Of a DNA stretch of 64,000 nucleotides, positions 7,560-17,216 are shown in pieces (positions within the stretch are counted from its first letter, which is position 1; every line of letters begins with the position of its first letter). The notes under the pieces were generated by a model. That model was not told the DNA's origin, searched no databases, and saw only the letters and a program-made list of their open reading frames with translations. The stretch covers positions 248,001 through 312,000 of the forward strand of contig NZ_FNIV01000002.1 in NCBI RefSeq assembly GCF_900104135.1. The letters run 5' to 3'. Made by a program: the position numbers and the translations under genes. Source of the stretch: Halomonas shengliensis. Its GTDB lineage: Bacteria; Pseudomonadota; Gammaproteobacteria; Pseudomonadales; Halomonadaceae.

Positions 7560-10064
7560 TCAGGCCCAGGCGCAGCGGGTAAGGTAGCGCTGGGCGAACT
7601 GCTCAGCGGGCACGGGGCGGCCGGTGAAGAAGCCCTGAATCAGGTTGACGTGGTAGCGCGACAGCGCATCAAGCTGCTCCTGGGTCTCGACCCCCTCGGC
7701 CACCACCCGCAGCCCTAGCTCCTTGGCCATGCCGGTCACCCCGGCGACGATGGCGGCGCTACCGCGGCTCTCCGCCAACCCCTGGATGAAAGAGCGGTCG
7801 ATCTTGATGGTAGTGACGGGCAGCTCCTGCAGGTAGCTCAGCGAGGAGTAGCCGGTGCCGAAGTCATCGATGGCCAGGCGGCAGCCCAGCTCGCGCAGTC
7901 CCTCGAGGATCGCCACCGCCTTCTGCTGCTTGTCCAGCAGCACGCTCTCGGTGAGCTCGAAGCCGATCTGCCCGGCGGGAAGGTCATACTCGCGGTAGAG
8001 CCGGCGCACCCGGTTGACCAGGTCGGCCTGCCAGAACTCCCGCGCCGAGAGGTTCACCGCGATGCGCGGCGGCGCCAGGCCCTGGCCGAGCCAGCGACGC
8101 AGCTGACCGGCGACCAGATGCAGCAGCCGCTCGCCCAGGGGCAGGATCAGCCCGGAGCGCTCGGCGAGGGGGATGAACTCACCCGGCGACACCGGCCCCA
8201 GGCTGGGGTGGTGCCAGCGCAGCAGCGCCTCGGCCCCGTGCACCGCACCGCTGTCGCGGTGGATCAGCGGCTGGAAGTGGACCTCGAGTCCTTCACCGGT
8301 CTCGGCGGTGTCGCGCAGCGCGGTCTCCAGGCGCAGGCGGTCGGCGTCCTGCTGGTGCATCTCGGCGCGGAACAGACGGTAGGTGTTGCGCCCCTCCTGC
8401 TTGGCCTGATACATCGCCGAATCGGCGCAACGCACCAGGCCCGCCGGGCTGGCGGCGTCGTCCGGGTAGAGGCCGATGCCCAGGCTGCAGCCGACCCGGA
8501 ATACCTGGCCCTCGATGTCGAAGGGCGCGCTCACCGAGTCGATCAGCCGGCGCGCCACCCGGGTCACCTCGTCGAGCTCCTCGACCTCGTTGAGCAGCAC
8601 GATGAACTCGTCGCCGCTGAGCCGCGCCAGGGTGTCGTCCTCGCGCAGGTGCGAGCGCAGCCGGCGCGAGACCTTGAGCAGCAGCTCGTCGCCGGCGGCA
8701 TGGCCCAGGGCGTCGTTGACCTGCTTGAAATGGTCGAGGTCGAGGAAGATCACCGCCAGGCGCTTCTCCTGGCGGTGGGCGTGGCGGATCGCCAGCTCCA
8801 GGCGGTCATCCAGCAGGCGCCGGTTGGGCAGGCCGGTGAGCGGGTCGTAGTAGGCCAGCCGCCGCACCCGCTCCTCGTTCTCGCGGATATGGGTGATGTC
8901 GTTGAACAGGGCGGCGTAGTTGCAGACCTCGCCGGCGTCGTCATGGATGGCGGTGATGGTGAGCAGCTCCAGGTAGAGCTCGCCGCTCTTGCGCCGGTTC
9001 CAGATCTCGCCGCGCCAGTAGCCGTGGGCGCGCAGGGTGTCCCACATCTCGCGGTAGAAGGCGGCGTCCTGGCGCCCGGAGGAGAGCATCGCCGGGGTGC
9101 GCCCGGCGGCCTCCTCCAGGGTGTAGCCGGTCATCTGGGTGAACGCCGGATTGACGAATTCGATGCACGCCTGCTCGTCGGTGATGATGATGCCTTCGAG
9201 TGAAGAGTCGATCACCCGCTCGGCCAGCTGCAGGTTGTGGCGCGACTGGGCCAGGGCCTGGTCGCGCTGCTCCAGGGCGTGGCGCAGGTCCTCGAGGTAG
9301 AGGTGCTCGGCGCCGGCCAGCATGTCGCGGAAACCCAGCAGTCCCACCACCTCGTCCTGCTCGTCGAGCACCCCGAGATGGCGCACGCGGTGATCGATCA
9401 ACAGGTCACGGGCATGGATCAGCGCATCGCTTTCACGCACGGTCAAAAGCGGCCGACTGGCCAGCTCGCCGATCGGGGTGTCGCCGGGATGGCGGGCGAC
9501 GAAGCGCACCATGTCGCGCTCGGTGAGGATGCCGAGCTCGCGCCCGCCGCAATCCACCACGGCGGCATCGCAGCCACCGCGCTTCATCTGGCGCACCGCC
9601 TGGCCCAGGCTCAGCTCGCAGGCCAGCACCAGCGGCCGCGCCCGCATCGCCCCGCTCACTTCGCGCAGGCGCAGGTAAGGCTCCAACCCCTGGTTCAGGG
9701 CCACGTCGGTCTGGGTGATGATGCCCTGGGGCCGGCCGTGGTCATCCACGATAAGGAAGTGGCGCCGCTGCTCGCTGGCGAAGCGCAGCGCCGCCTCGCC
9801 CATGGGGGTGCCCTGGCGCAGGCTGGCCACCGGCTGGCTCATCACCTCGCCGATCGGCACGTTCAGGGCGGCGGGGTCGTCGAAGTCGATGCTCAGGCAG
9901 TCGTGCTCGGTCCAAATGCCGACCGCCTGCCCCTCCTCCATCACCAGCATGGCGCTGCAGCGCCTATCGGCCATTCGCGCGGCGGCCTCACACAGCGGGG
10001 TGTGGCGCCGGCAGGTGAGCAGGCCGGTCTGCATGATGCGGTCTACGGGGAGCTCTTGCGTCAT
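7560..10064 (-). CDS. CBS-PAS-GGDEF-EAL c-di-GMP enzyme
   Basis: 834 aa, cytoplasmic. Four CBS motifs in two pairs fill residues 1-250 (CBS pairs usually bind adenine nucleotides); a PAS domain spans about 283-395; GGDEF 405-565; EAL 580-830. The cyclase site is S483-G-D-E-F487, a Gly to Ser variant with an I-site R474-E-D-D477 intact. The phosphodiesterase site looks complete: E612-A-L, ELTE, DDFGTGYSSL, KIDRSF and AEGVET. It may therefore act mainly as a c-di-GMP phosphodiesterase controlled by nucleotide and PAS input. It converges with the upstream GGDEF gene and is preceded by an FNR-like box. Confidence 0.92.
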   Translation of the reverse strand: MTQELPVDRIMQTGLLTCRRHTPLCEAAARMADRRCSAMLVMEEGQAVGIWTEHDCLSIDFDDPAALNVPIGEVMSQPVASLRQGTPMGEAALRFASEQRRHFLIVDDHGRPQGIITQTDVALNQGLEPYLRLREVSGAMRARPLVLACELSLGQAVRQMKRGGCDAAVVDCGGRELGILTERDMVRFVARHPGDTPIGELASRPLLTVRESDALIHARDLLIDHRVRHLGVLDEQDEVVGLLGFRDMLAGAEHLYLEDLRHALEQRDQALAQSRHNLQLAERVIDSSLEGIIITDEQACIEFVNPAFTQMTGYTLEEAAGRTPAMLSSGRQDAAFYREMWDTLRAHGYWRGEIWNRRKSGELYLELLTITAIHDDAGEVCNYAALFNDITHIRENEERVRRLAYYDPLTGLPNRRLLDDRLELAIRHAHRQEKRLAVIFLDLDHFKQVNDALGHAAGDELLLKVSRRLRSHLREDDTLARLSGDEFIVLLNEVEELDEVTRVARRLIDSVSAPFDIEGQVFRVGCSLGIGLYPDDAASPAGLVRCADSAMYQAKQEGRNTYRLFRAEMHQQDADRLRLETALRDTAETGEGLEVHFQPLIHRDSGAVHGAEALLRWHHPSLGPVSPGEFIPLAERSGLILPLGERLLHLVAGQLRRWLGQGLAPPRIAVNLSAREFWQADLVNRVRRLYREYDLPAGQIGFELTESVLLDKQQKAVAILEGLRELGCRLAIDDFGTGYSSLSYLQELPVTTIKIDRSFIQGLAESRGSAAIVAGVTGMAKELGLRVVAEGVETQEQLDALSRYHVNLIQGFFTGRPVPAEQFAQRYLTRCAWA

Positions 10065-10085
10065 GGGGTCTCGTCTGGAATTGGC

Positions 10086-10099
10086 TTGAGTTAAATCAA
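10086..10099. promoter_or_regulatory. FNR/ANR-like box before the CBS-GGDEF-EAL gene
   Basis: TTGAG-TTAA-ATCAA matches the FNR/ANR consensus TTGAT-N4-ATCAA at nine of ten fixed positions. It lies 22-35 bp upstream of the start codon at 10064, so it could act as an activator or repressor site. Confidence 0.5.
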
Positions 10100-10163
10100 G
10101 CTAATATGCATGACGGGCCACTCTAACCGATCCTTCTCCCGTTACAACGTCCTACATGACACT

Positions 10164-11963
10164 TCAATGACGCCGGTCAATGAACAGGGTACTGCCGGTT
10201 CGCTTCTTGGCCTGTGCCTTGAGCTCTGCCAGCACGTTGGAAATGTCCAGAGCACTCCGGTTCACCCCGGGGCTAACCGGGTGCAGCGCCATGGAGAGCG
10301 ACATCAGCGGGAAAGTCACTCGCTGCCCTTGACGGTTATTGGCCTCGATGCCGCCGCGCCGACGATCCGCTTCAGTGTAAAACATGGGCACAAAGCGATC
10401 GAAGCGCTCAAGGATCGCCTCGCAGAGCGGCCGACAGCGACCCAGCTCGCCTTCCAACACCAGCATGAAGTCGTCACCTCCCAGGTGGCCAACGAAGTCA
10501 CCCTCCCCGGCCTGCTCACTCAGCAAGCGCGCCAAGGCCAGGATCATCTGATCGCCCGCCGCATAGCCATAGGCATCGTTATAGGCCTTGAAGTTGTCCA
10601 GGTCGCAGTAGATGGCACAGAAAGGTCGCTGGTCAGCCAGACATTCCGCCAGCACCTGCTGGACCGCCTGGTTGCCAGGTAGGCCGCTTAGCGGGTTGGC
10701 CTGTCGTGCGCTACGCACCTGCAGCGCCGTGATCTCGCGAAGCAGATCGATGATATGCCCGATCCCTCGATAGCGGCCCAGGGAGTCGACGATGACAAAG
10801 TCCTCGGCCAGACCTTCAGGCGCCTCGGTGACACGAGCACTGAGAAGCTCGAGTGGAAGGCGTTCCTCGACCACCACCATCTGGGTGTCCATCACCTCCT
10901 CCAGAGTGCGCCGCGCGTAGAGCGAGTGGCTGAAGGGGTTGGCGAAGAGCCCCAACAGATGGGGCTGACGCAGCACGCCGACCGGCCGCCCCTCGTCATC
11001 CAGCACCGCGATACAGCGAAGTGCCGGTGTCTCTCGGAAGCGGCTCAGCGCATCCGGCACCCGAACCTTGCGATGTAGCGGGGCCTCATGGCGGCTCAGC
11101 ATGCCTGCGGTAAGGTGCAACGTCCCCTGGGTCTGACGCGCAGACGGCTGCGTGTCGTGACTTGCTTGATCAGCGTCTGGCAGATCCAGACGCCGTGGTG
11201 GCTCCAAGGCCGGTCGAGCAAAGCGATATCCCTGCAACAGCTCACCTCCCAACTCATCGAGGCAGCGGTGCTCCCCGTGAGTCTCGATTCCCTCGGCGAT
11301 GACCTGACAGCCCAAGCCCCGTGACACATCCAACAGAGAGGCAAGAAACTGCCGTTTGTTGGGATCCCGGTCGACATCCTGTACGAAGTGCCGATCGATC
11401 TTGACGAAGTCGGGGGTCAACTCGGACCAGTGCCGTAGACCGGCATATCCCGCTCCGAGATCGTCGATCGCCACCCGGAATCCCATGCTTCGATAGTGAT
11501 CCACGGCCTGACGCATCACCTGATAGTCGTGGATCGGTGTGTGCTCTGTTAACTCAATCACCACCCGCTCGCAGGAAAGACCGGCAAGCGCGAGATAGCT
11601 GGCGGTGAGCCCCTCTCGAAAATCCTCCTGCACCAGCGACAATGGCATGACGTTGAGAAATAGCAGGCCGTCGAGACCAAGCGCCGAAAAGCGCTGGATG
11701 GCCAGGCGTCGGCACAAGAGATCCAGCTCCACCAATCGCCCTGCTCTCCCGGCCGTATCGAACAACGTCATGGGGGAATGCAGCGGGGAATCCGAGGGGC
11801 CTCGGATCAGCGCCTCGTAACCGAAGATCTCCATCCGCTGACCATCGACGATCGGCTGGAAGAGCGGCACCAGGCTTTCCGCAGCCAACACTTGCTCCAG
11901 CTCCTCGACAAGAGGGTCAACCGCAGCGACGCGCACCTCGCTGGACTCCCACATCACCGTCAT
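10164..11963 (-). CDS. EAL-CBS-GGDEF c-di-GMP signalling protein
   Basis: 599 aa with the domains in the unusual order EAL (about 25-260), CBS pair (about 285-410), GGDEF (about 420-595). The EAL site is complete: E50-A-L, N104, ELTE, DDLGAGY, K188 and AEGIET, so phosphodiesterase activity is likely. The GGDEF site reads GGDDF (495-499) and the I-site arginine is missing (GEGD), so any cyclase activity would not be product-inhibited. The start ATG overlaps the stop of the upstream chemoreceptor (ATGA, 11960-11963), so the two are probably translationally coupled. That coupling links a chemoreceptor to c-di-GMP turnover. Confidence 0.92.
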   Translation of the reverse strand: MTVMWESSEVRVAAVDPLVEELEQVLAAESLVPLFQPIVDGQRMEIFGYEALIRGPSDSPLHSPMTLFDTAGRAGRLVELDLLCRRLAIQRFSALGLDGLLFLNVMPLSLVQEDFREGLTASYLALAGLSCERVVIELTEHTPIHDYQVMRQAVDHYRSMGFRVAIDDLGAGYAGLRHWSELTPDFVKIDRHFVQDVDRDPNKRQFLASLLDVSRGLGCQVIAEGIETHGEHRCLDELGGELLQGYRFARPALEPPRRLDLPDADQASHDTQPSARQTQGTLHLTAGMLSRHEAPLHRKVRVPDALSRFRETPALRCIAVLDDEGRPVGVLRQPHLLGLFANPFSHSLYARRTLEEVMDTQMVVVEERLPLELLSARVTEAPEGLAEDFVIVDSLGRYRGIGHIIDLLREITALQVRSARQANPLSGLPGNQAVQQVLAECLADQRPFCAIYCDLDNFKAYNDAYGYAAGDQMILALARLLSEQAGEGDFVGHLGGDDFMLVLEGELGRCRPLCEAILERFDRFVPMFYTEADRRRGGIEANNRQGQRVTFPLMSLSMALHPVSPGVNRSALDISNVLAELKAQAKKRTGSTLFIDRRH

Positions 11964-13666
11964 GCCGCCAGCGACTCTTTGGGCTCGCGCTCCTCATCCT
12001 CAGCGCGGGTCAATTGTGAAGCGTCGGTAGCGACCGACTCAGCATCATCGGTCGTGTTGCGCGGGGTACAGGCAACATCCTCGCTGAGCACGAAGCGACC
12101 AGCGAACGCCTGCATGAGTCCGGCCTCCTCTTCCAGCAGCGCCGCTGTCACGGAAGCATGCTCCACCATGCTGGCGTTACGCTGAGTGACATCCTCCATC
12201 TGCCCTACTGCCTGATTGATCTGCTCGAGTCCCTGCTGTTGCTCATCAGCGGCCAGTGCGACGTCGCCACTCAGCTGACTGACGCCCTGGATCGCTTCGA
12301 TGATCGCCGCCATGTCGGACAAGGCCTTGTCCGAGAGTCGGCCACTTCGATTCACGCTATCCTGAACAGACTCACTTAGCTGTCGAATCTCATGGGCAGC
12401 ATCAGCAGAGCGCGATGCAAGCTCGCGCACCTCGCTGGCCACAACAGAGAACCCTCGTCCAGCTTCACCGGCCCTCGCCGCCTCCACCGAGGCGTTAAGC
12501 GCCAGGATGTTGGTCTGAAAGGCGATGCCATCCATCAACCCCAGAATCTCATCGATGCGCTGCGCGCGGCTTCGCACCTCATCAAGGGTGTCGGTGAGCT
12601 CCTGGACGCCCTGGCTACCGTGACGCGCCTTGTCGCTGGCAGCGACAGCCAGTGCATCCACCTGGCGAAGATGGTCAGTAGTAGTGCCCACCGTCGCCGT
12701 CAGTTGCTCGAGTCCCGTGGCGGTCTCGGAGAGCGATGCCGCCTGCTGCTGTGTTCGTGTGGCAAGCTCCTGGCTGGAACGCGCCATACCATGGGCACCC
12801 TCGGCCACCTGGTCACTGCTGGCCCGCAACCGCTCGACGGTGGCGGCCAACGCCCGACGCATGGCATCGAGCTCCGAGAAGAGTTGGCCGATCTCGTTGC
12901 GAGCACGAAACACAATCGGCCTGGCGAGGTCGCCCTCTGCCATGGCATGGAAGTGTCCGGCAAGACGGCGAAGTGGGCGCAGCACGTTGACCTGGACGCC
13001 CCAGATCACCACCAGCACGTTGGCGAGCGCCAGCAAGAGACCAATCACCAAGGCCCACGCTAACCATGAGGAGAGGGTAGCGAAGCCCTGAGCCTGGGCC
13101 TCTCCGGCGGCGGCGCTGCGCGCGAAATAGGCATCGGCCGCCTGCATGAAGTCATCGCGATAGTCAGCGACTCGAGACTGCCCGGAGCCATAGCCGGTGA
13201 CATCGCCCTCTTCGAGCATCATCAGCTGCAACGCCAAGCCGGTATCCAGCAGGGTACGAAAATGCTGGCTCAGTACCGCCACATCCTCACTTTCTTGAGG
13301 CTTCGCTTCCTGTGGCTCACCCACTTGTTCAGGGACAGCCATGGCGCGAAAGGTCTCGAAGGCGGCCTGCGACTCCTCGAGGTGGATCGTGGCCTGCTCG
13401 AGCACCGGCCCAGGCCGGTCAAAGGAAGGACTGCGTAACAGCTGGGCGGCGCGGTCCATCGCCACCTGGGCGCGCAGACTCTCGAGGTAGGCGCGGTTCA
13501 ACGCCTGGTTCTGGGTCACCTGGAAGCGACGCAGTTCATCGAACGCCTGCTGCCCCTGATGGTTGGCGAAAAGGCCCAATGCACCGATCCCCAGGATGAG
13601 CATGGCAAAGGCCGCCAACACCAGAAACCAACTGAGTCGCACCGTGAGTCGATCGAGAAGCCGCAT
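11960..13666 (-). CDS. Methyl-accepting chemotaxis protein, four-helix-bundle sensor
   Basis: 568 aa from the ATG encoding [13 protein letters not shown]; the same opening is found in the receptor at 59542, which supports this start over the longer frame to 13717. TM1 (about 8-32), Tar-like periplasmic helical bundle (about 35-190, with an acidic insert), TM2 (about 195-218), HAMP, and signalling hairpin with tip [15 protein letters not shown]. The C-terminus has no xWxxF tether. It is followed without a gap by the EAL-CBS-GGDEF gene (4-nt overlap). The ligand cannot be predicted. Confidence 0.92.
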   Translation of the reverse strand: MRLLDRLTVRLSWFLVLAAFAMLILGIGALGLFANHQGQQAFDELRRFQVTQNQALNRAYLESLRAQVAMDRAAQLLRSPSFDRPGPVLEQATIHLEESQAAFETFRAMAVPEQVGEPQEAKPQESEDVAVLSQHFRTLLDTGLALQLMMLEEGDVTGYGSGQSRVADYRDDFMQAADAYFARSAAAGEAQAQGFATLSSWLAWALVIGLLLALANVLVVIWGVQVNVLRPLRRLAGHFHAMAEGDLARPIVFRARNEIGQLFSELDAMRRALAATVERLRASSDQVAEGAHGMARSSQELATRTQQQAASLSETATGLEQLTATVGTTTDHLRQVDALAVAASDKARHGSQGVQELTDTLDEVRSRAQRIDEILGLMDGIAFQTNILALNASVEAARAGEAGRGFSVVASEVRELASRSADAAHEIRQLSESVQDSVNRSGRLSDKALSDMAAIIEAIQGVSQLSGDVALAADEQQQGLEQINQAVGQMEDVTQRNASMVEHASVTAALLEEEAGLMQAFAGRFVLSEDVACTPRNTTDDAESVATDASQLTRAEDEEREPKESLAA

Positions 13667-13692
13667 GGCCCAATGTCCCTGTCGCAAGATGG

Positions 13693-13716
13693 TGGCCAGC
13701 CATAACCTGCTGGCCA
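13693..13716. repeat. Inverted repeat upstream of chemoreceptor
   Basis: TGGCCAGC, 8-nt loop, GCTGGCCA, 27 bp upstream of the start codon at 13666. It could be an operator or a stem-loop ending transcription from the preceding GGDEF-EAL gene; no T-run follows. Confidence 0.35.
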
Positions 13717-13734
13717 TTAGGCAAAAGGGTTATA

Positions 13735-15462
13735 TCAGGCTTTTATGACATTCCCACGACGAGTCGATCTGGCTGGCTTATCCATCGCCAACCCCAACGC
13801 CGTCCAATCACGGCGTCGAGGCCAGTCGGAGAGCCAGGTGGGTAGCGACTCGGCAGGCATGGGCCGGGCAATGCCGTAGCCCTGGGCCCGGACACAGCCC
13901 AGCGCCAGCAGCGCGCGGGCATGCTCGAGGCTCTCCACCCCCTCGGCCAGCATCGGGCGACGGAAGCGGTTGGCCATGAAGATCACGCTCTCGACGATGG
14001 CCATGTCGTCGGGGTCGCTGAGCATGTCACGCACGAAGCTCTGGTCGATCTTGATCAGGTCGACAGGCAACTGGCGTAGGTGAGTCAATGATGAGTAGCC
14101 GGTACCGAAGTCGTCGATGGCGAAGTCGATCCCCAGGGTCTGGCAGTCGCGCATGGTGGCCAGCGCCGCCTGCAGGTCGCCCATGGCGGCACTCTCGAGC
14201 ACCTCGAGCTTGAGCCGGGTGGCGGGCACCTCGGGGTAGCGGTCGAGCAGGCCGGTGAGGCGCTGGACGAAGTGCCCCGAGAGCAGGTGGGCAGGGCTGA
14301 TGTTGACGTGCACCGGTAAGGTAACCCCGGTGCTCTGCCATACCGAGAGCTGCTTGAGGGCGGCCTCCAGCACCCACTCACCAAGCAAGGTATCGAGGCT
14401 CACGCCCTCCACCAGGGGCAGGAAGTGGCCCGGGGCGAGCAGTCCCTCCTCGGGGTGCTGCCAGCGAACCAATGCCTCGACGCCGATCACCCGGCCGTCG
14501 AACATGTCCACCTGGGGCTGGTAATACAGGCGTAGCTCGTCCTTCTCGATGGCCTGACGAAAGCGGCGCCGCTGCGCTTCACGCGCCTGGAGTTCGCGAT
14601 CGAAACGTGGGTCGAAGACGTGGAAGGTGTTGCGGCCGCGCTGCTTGGCACGGTGCATGGCCTGGGTGGCATGGCGCAGCAGCACATCACCATCGGCATC
14701 GTCCTGGGGGAAAAAGGTGACCCCCAGACTCACGGTGATCTGCAGCGCCTCGCCGCGCAGGAAGAAGGGGGCCGCTAGCGCGTCGAGCAACCGGGAGAGC
14801 ACCGCCTCGTCGGCCCCCTGCTGGAGGATCAGGGCAAACTCGTCTCCGGCGATACGCGCCAGGATATCGTCACCATGGACCAGGTGACTGATGCGCTGAG
14901 CCAGCAACGCGATCAGGCTGTCGCCCATGTCTTGGCCGTGACGGTCGTTGATCGACTTGAAGTGGTCGACGTCGAGCACACCGAGCGCCACTCGAGCGCC
15001 GCGCCGCTTGGCATGCTCCAGCGACTCGTTGAGCAGCTGACTGAGTAGCTCACGGTTGGGCAGCCCGGTGAGGGCATCGAAGTACACCTCACGGCCGGTC
15101 TTACGCCCCGAGGCGGCCAGCGCCGCCAGGTCGGAAAGCACCACCAGGTGGTGACTGGGCTGGCCACGGTCGTCACGCAGCCGCGACACAGAGAGGATCG
15201 CCGGGGCGCTGCGACCCATACGGTTGCGATAGGTGAACTCCGCCTTAACGTGGTCCCTGGAATGCAGCATCTCCCAGGGGTCCGTGGTCAGACGGCTCTG
15301 GTCGAGCAGCTCGCGCACACACCGCCCCTTCAGCCACGAGGGCTCAACGCCGGAGAGCTCGGCGAAGGCAGTGTTCGCAGCCAACACCTTGAGCTCGGCA
15401 TCGGCGATCAACATTGCCTCCCCGGCCTGATGGAAAGCGGACTTGATCAGACTGGCTGGCAT
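13735..15462 (-). CDS. PAS-GGDEF-EAL c-di-GMP enzyme
   Basis: 575 aa, soluble. PAS (about 5-110), GGDEF (about 125-290), EAL (about 300-545). The cyclase site reads AGDEF and the I-site Arg is His, so cyclase activity is doubtful; such domains often bind GTP and regulate the EAL partner. The EAL site is complete: EALVRW, NISP, the Glu of EVLES, DDFGTGYSSL, KIDQSF and AEGVES. A c-di-GMP phosphodiesterase is the best reading. The ATG lies inside the end of the upstream PAS-PAS-GGDEF gene (16-nt overlap), so an opposing cyclase and phosphodiesterase are made from one transcript. Confidence 0.92.
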   Translation of the reverse strand: MPASLIKSAFHQAGEAMLIADAELKVLAANTAFAELSGVEPSWLKGRCVRELLDQSRLTTDPWEMLHSRDHVKAEFTYRNRMGRSAPAILSVSRLRDDRGQPSHHLVVLSDLAALAASGRKTGREVYFDALTGLPNRELLSQLLNESLEHAKRRGARVALGVLDVDHFKSINDRHGQDMGDSLIALLAQRISHLVHGDDILARIAGDEFALILQQGADEAVLSRLLDALAAPFFLRGEALQITVSLGVTFFPQDDADGDVLLRHATQAMHRAKQRGRNTFHVFDPRFDRELQAREAQRRRFRQAIEKDELRLYYQPQVDMFDGRVIGVEALVRWQHPEEGLLAPGHFLPLVEGVSLDTLLGEWVLEAALKQLSVWQSTGVTLPVHVNISPAHLLSGHFVQRLTGLLDRYPEVPATRLKLEVLESAAMGDLQAALATMRDCQTLGIDFAIDDFGTGYSSLTHLRQLPVDLIKIDQSFVRDMLSDPDDMAIVESVIFMANRFRRPMLAEGVESLEHARALLALGCVRAQGYGIARPMPAESLPTWLSDWPRRRDWTALGLAMDKPARSTRRGNVIKA

Positions 15463-16763
15463 TCGCTGTCCACCACGATGCAGTTTCGACCCGCCTTCTT
15501 GGCGCGGTACAGGGCGGCATCGGCCCGCGCCAGCAGGGTGTCGGTACTATCCCCCGCCCGGTACTGAGCAATACCAGTGCTAATGGTCACTGCCAGACCA
15601 TTCAGACGCGCCTCCTGGATCTGGTGTCGCAGGCGCTCGGCGAAGACGTTGGCCCCCTTGAGCCGGGTATCCGGCAGCAGGATGGTGAACTCCTCACCAC
15701 CCCAGCGACACAGGATGTCGGTGGTACGCAGGGTATTCGCCACCCGCTCGGCGAGACGCTTGAGGATCGCGTCGCCGACGTCATGGCCGTGGCGGTCGTT
15801 GACCTGCTTGAAGTGGTCGATATCGAACAGCAGCAGAGTGAACGGCTCGTCGTCCAGTTCCGCCTGCTCGATGGCGTGACGCAGCGCGGCGTCGAAGGCG
15901 CGGCGGTTGAAGGCCCCGGTGAGGTGATCGCGGGTCGCCTGACGCTCCAGCTCGTCCTCCATACGCTTGCGCTCGGTGATGTTGTGGAACACCGCGACGA
16001 AGTTGCGGATCTCGCCGTGATCGTCACGCACCGCGGTGATCGACTGCCACAGCGGATAGATCTCGCCGAACTTGTTGCGATTCCAGATCTCGCCCTGCCA
16101 ATGCCCACGGCTGAGCAGGGAATTCCAGAGCCGCTGGTAAAAGTCAGGACCGTGCCGGCCAGACTTGAAAATCTTCGGCGTTTCGCCCAGCACTTCCTCC
16201 TCACGATAACCGGTAATATCGGTGAAGGCCTGGTTAGCGCGCTCGATGCGCATTTCAGCGTCGGTGATCAGAGTCGCCTGGCCAGTCTCGAAAGCCGTGG
16301 CAAGCAATTTGAGCTCGCGCTCCTGCCGGCGGCGCTCGGTGATGTCCTCCTTGACCGCCACGAAGTTGACCACCTGCCCCCGATCGTCGCGCACTGGAGT
16401 GATTACCTCGGCCTCCCAGTAGCGCTCGCCGTTCTTGCGTCGGTTGAGGAGCTCACCGCGCCACACCTCTCCGGCGTTGAGGGTCTGCCACAGCTGACGA
16501 TAGACCTCCGGTGCGGTCTCGCCCGACTGGATGATCGCCGGCGTCTTGCCGATAAGCTCTTCGCGGGCGTACCCGGTGACATCCAGGAAGCGCTGGTTCA
16601 CGTACTCGATGCGTCCCCTGACATCGGTGATCGCGATGGCGACCGGGCTCTGCTCCACGGCGATGGAGAGCTGGTAGAAGCGCTGGCGCAGGGAGGTGAT
16701 GTCGGTGCATCGGCAGGCGGCGCGGTCCTCCACCGCCTCCTCGACGGATGGCATCTCACTCAC
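15447..16763 (-). CDS. PAS-PAS-GGDEF diguanylate cyclase
   Basis: 438 aa from a GTG preceded by AGGGAG at 6-nt spacing; an ATG three codons inside (16754) is an alternative. Two PAS domains (about 30-150 and 155-275), both with the GY-REE-x(1,2)-GxTPxI core and a PAC motif, then GGDEF (about 285-435). The active site is GGEEF with I-site RTTD five residues before, so an active, feedback-inhibited cyclase is expected. Soluble; the PAS domains may hold haem, flavin or a small ligand, not readable here. It is first in an operon with the PAS-GGDEF-EAL gene, and an FNR-like box lies 165 bp upstream. Confidence 0.92.
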   Translation of the reverse strand: MSEMPSVEEAVEDRAACRCTDITSLRQRFYQLSIAVEQSPVAIAITDVRGRIEYVNQRFLDVTGYAREELIGKTPAIIQSGETAPEVYRQLWQTLNAGEVWRGELLNRRKNGERYWEAEVITPVRDDRGQVVNFVAVKEDITERRRQERELKLLATAFETGQATLITDAEMRIERANQAFTDITGYREEEVLGETPKIFKSGRHGPDFYQRLWNSLLSRGHWQGEIWNRNKFGEIYPLWQSITAVRDDHGEIRNFVAVFHNITERKRMEDELERQATRDHLTGAFNRRAFDAALRHAIEQAELDDEPFTLLLFDIDHFKQVNDRHGHDVGDAILKRLAERVANTLRTTDILCRWGGEEFTILLPDTRLKGANVFAERLRHQIQEARLNGLAVTISTGIAQYRAGDSTDTLLARADAALYRAKKAGRNCIVVDSECQPV

Positions 16764-16927
16764 AGGGTTCTCCCTAACCACGGCTGATGCCCAGGGCGGT
16801 ACCGCCAAGTGGTCTCATGAAACGGCATGCTCCCTCCCTCTTGTTGTTTTACCGGGCCTGGATGGCGAAACAGAGTAGCGCAGAGAGACACTTCGCCTCT
16901 GCGCTGACAGCCTTCAGTGACATTAAC

Positions 16928-16941
16928 TTGATCTATATCAG
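16928..16941. promoter_or_regulatory. FNR/ANR-like box 1
   Basis: TTGAT-CTAT-ATCAG, nine of ten fixed positions of TTGAT-N4-ATCAA, in an AT-rich patch 165 bp upstream of the PAS-PAS-GGDEF start. Confidence 0.5.
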
Positions 16942-17025
16942 GAAATAACGATATCAAGTGTATATCCATGTAGAAGTATTGTCTAGGTTTTAAAGTCGCC
17001 TCCTCTCCCTTCATGCACGCTGGTT

Positions 17026-17039
17026 TTGATGCAGATCAG
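17026..17039. promoter_or_regulatory. FNR/ANR-like box 2, upstream of the NIT chemoreceptor promoter
   Basis: TTGAT-GCAG-ATCAG, nine of ten fixed positions. It ends 28 bp before the -35 element of the sigma-28 promoter at 17068, a place where an activator could sit. The downstream gene has a nitrate/nitrite-sensing domain, which fits anaerobic control. Confidence 0.5.
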
Positions 17040-17067
17040 ATCTTGGTTCAGCTCTTCCTTGATTGAC

Positions 17068-17094
17068 TAAAGGCGAAGCCAGCCTTGCCGATAG
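17068..17094 (+). promoter_or_regulatory. Sigma-28 promoter for the NIT chemoreceptor
   Basis: TAAAGGCG, 11-nt spacer, GCCGATAG. The -10 is nearly perfect and spacing is exact. Confidence 0.85.
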
Positions 17095-17216
17095 CCGGGG
17101 CAGGCAGGCATCACACGATCCCGACAACAGACGCTAACAACCGGTCGCCACCTCCCCTGCCCCAAACATCCAAACGCACTATCGGTCGGCCCCACACAGG
17201 GTCAGGAGATACCGGA

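Larger units (their letters stand above)
16764..17216. other. 453-bp divergent regulatory region
   Basis: No gene is visible. It separates the GGDEF operon (minus) from the NIT chemoreceptor (plus). It holds two FNR-like boxes and one sigma-28 promoter, listed separately, and an AT-rich stretch at about 16920-16990 that stands out from the GC-rich surroundings and probably carries the minus-strand promoter. Confidence 0.6.
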
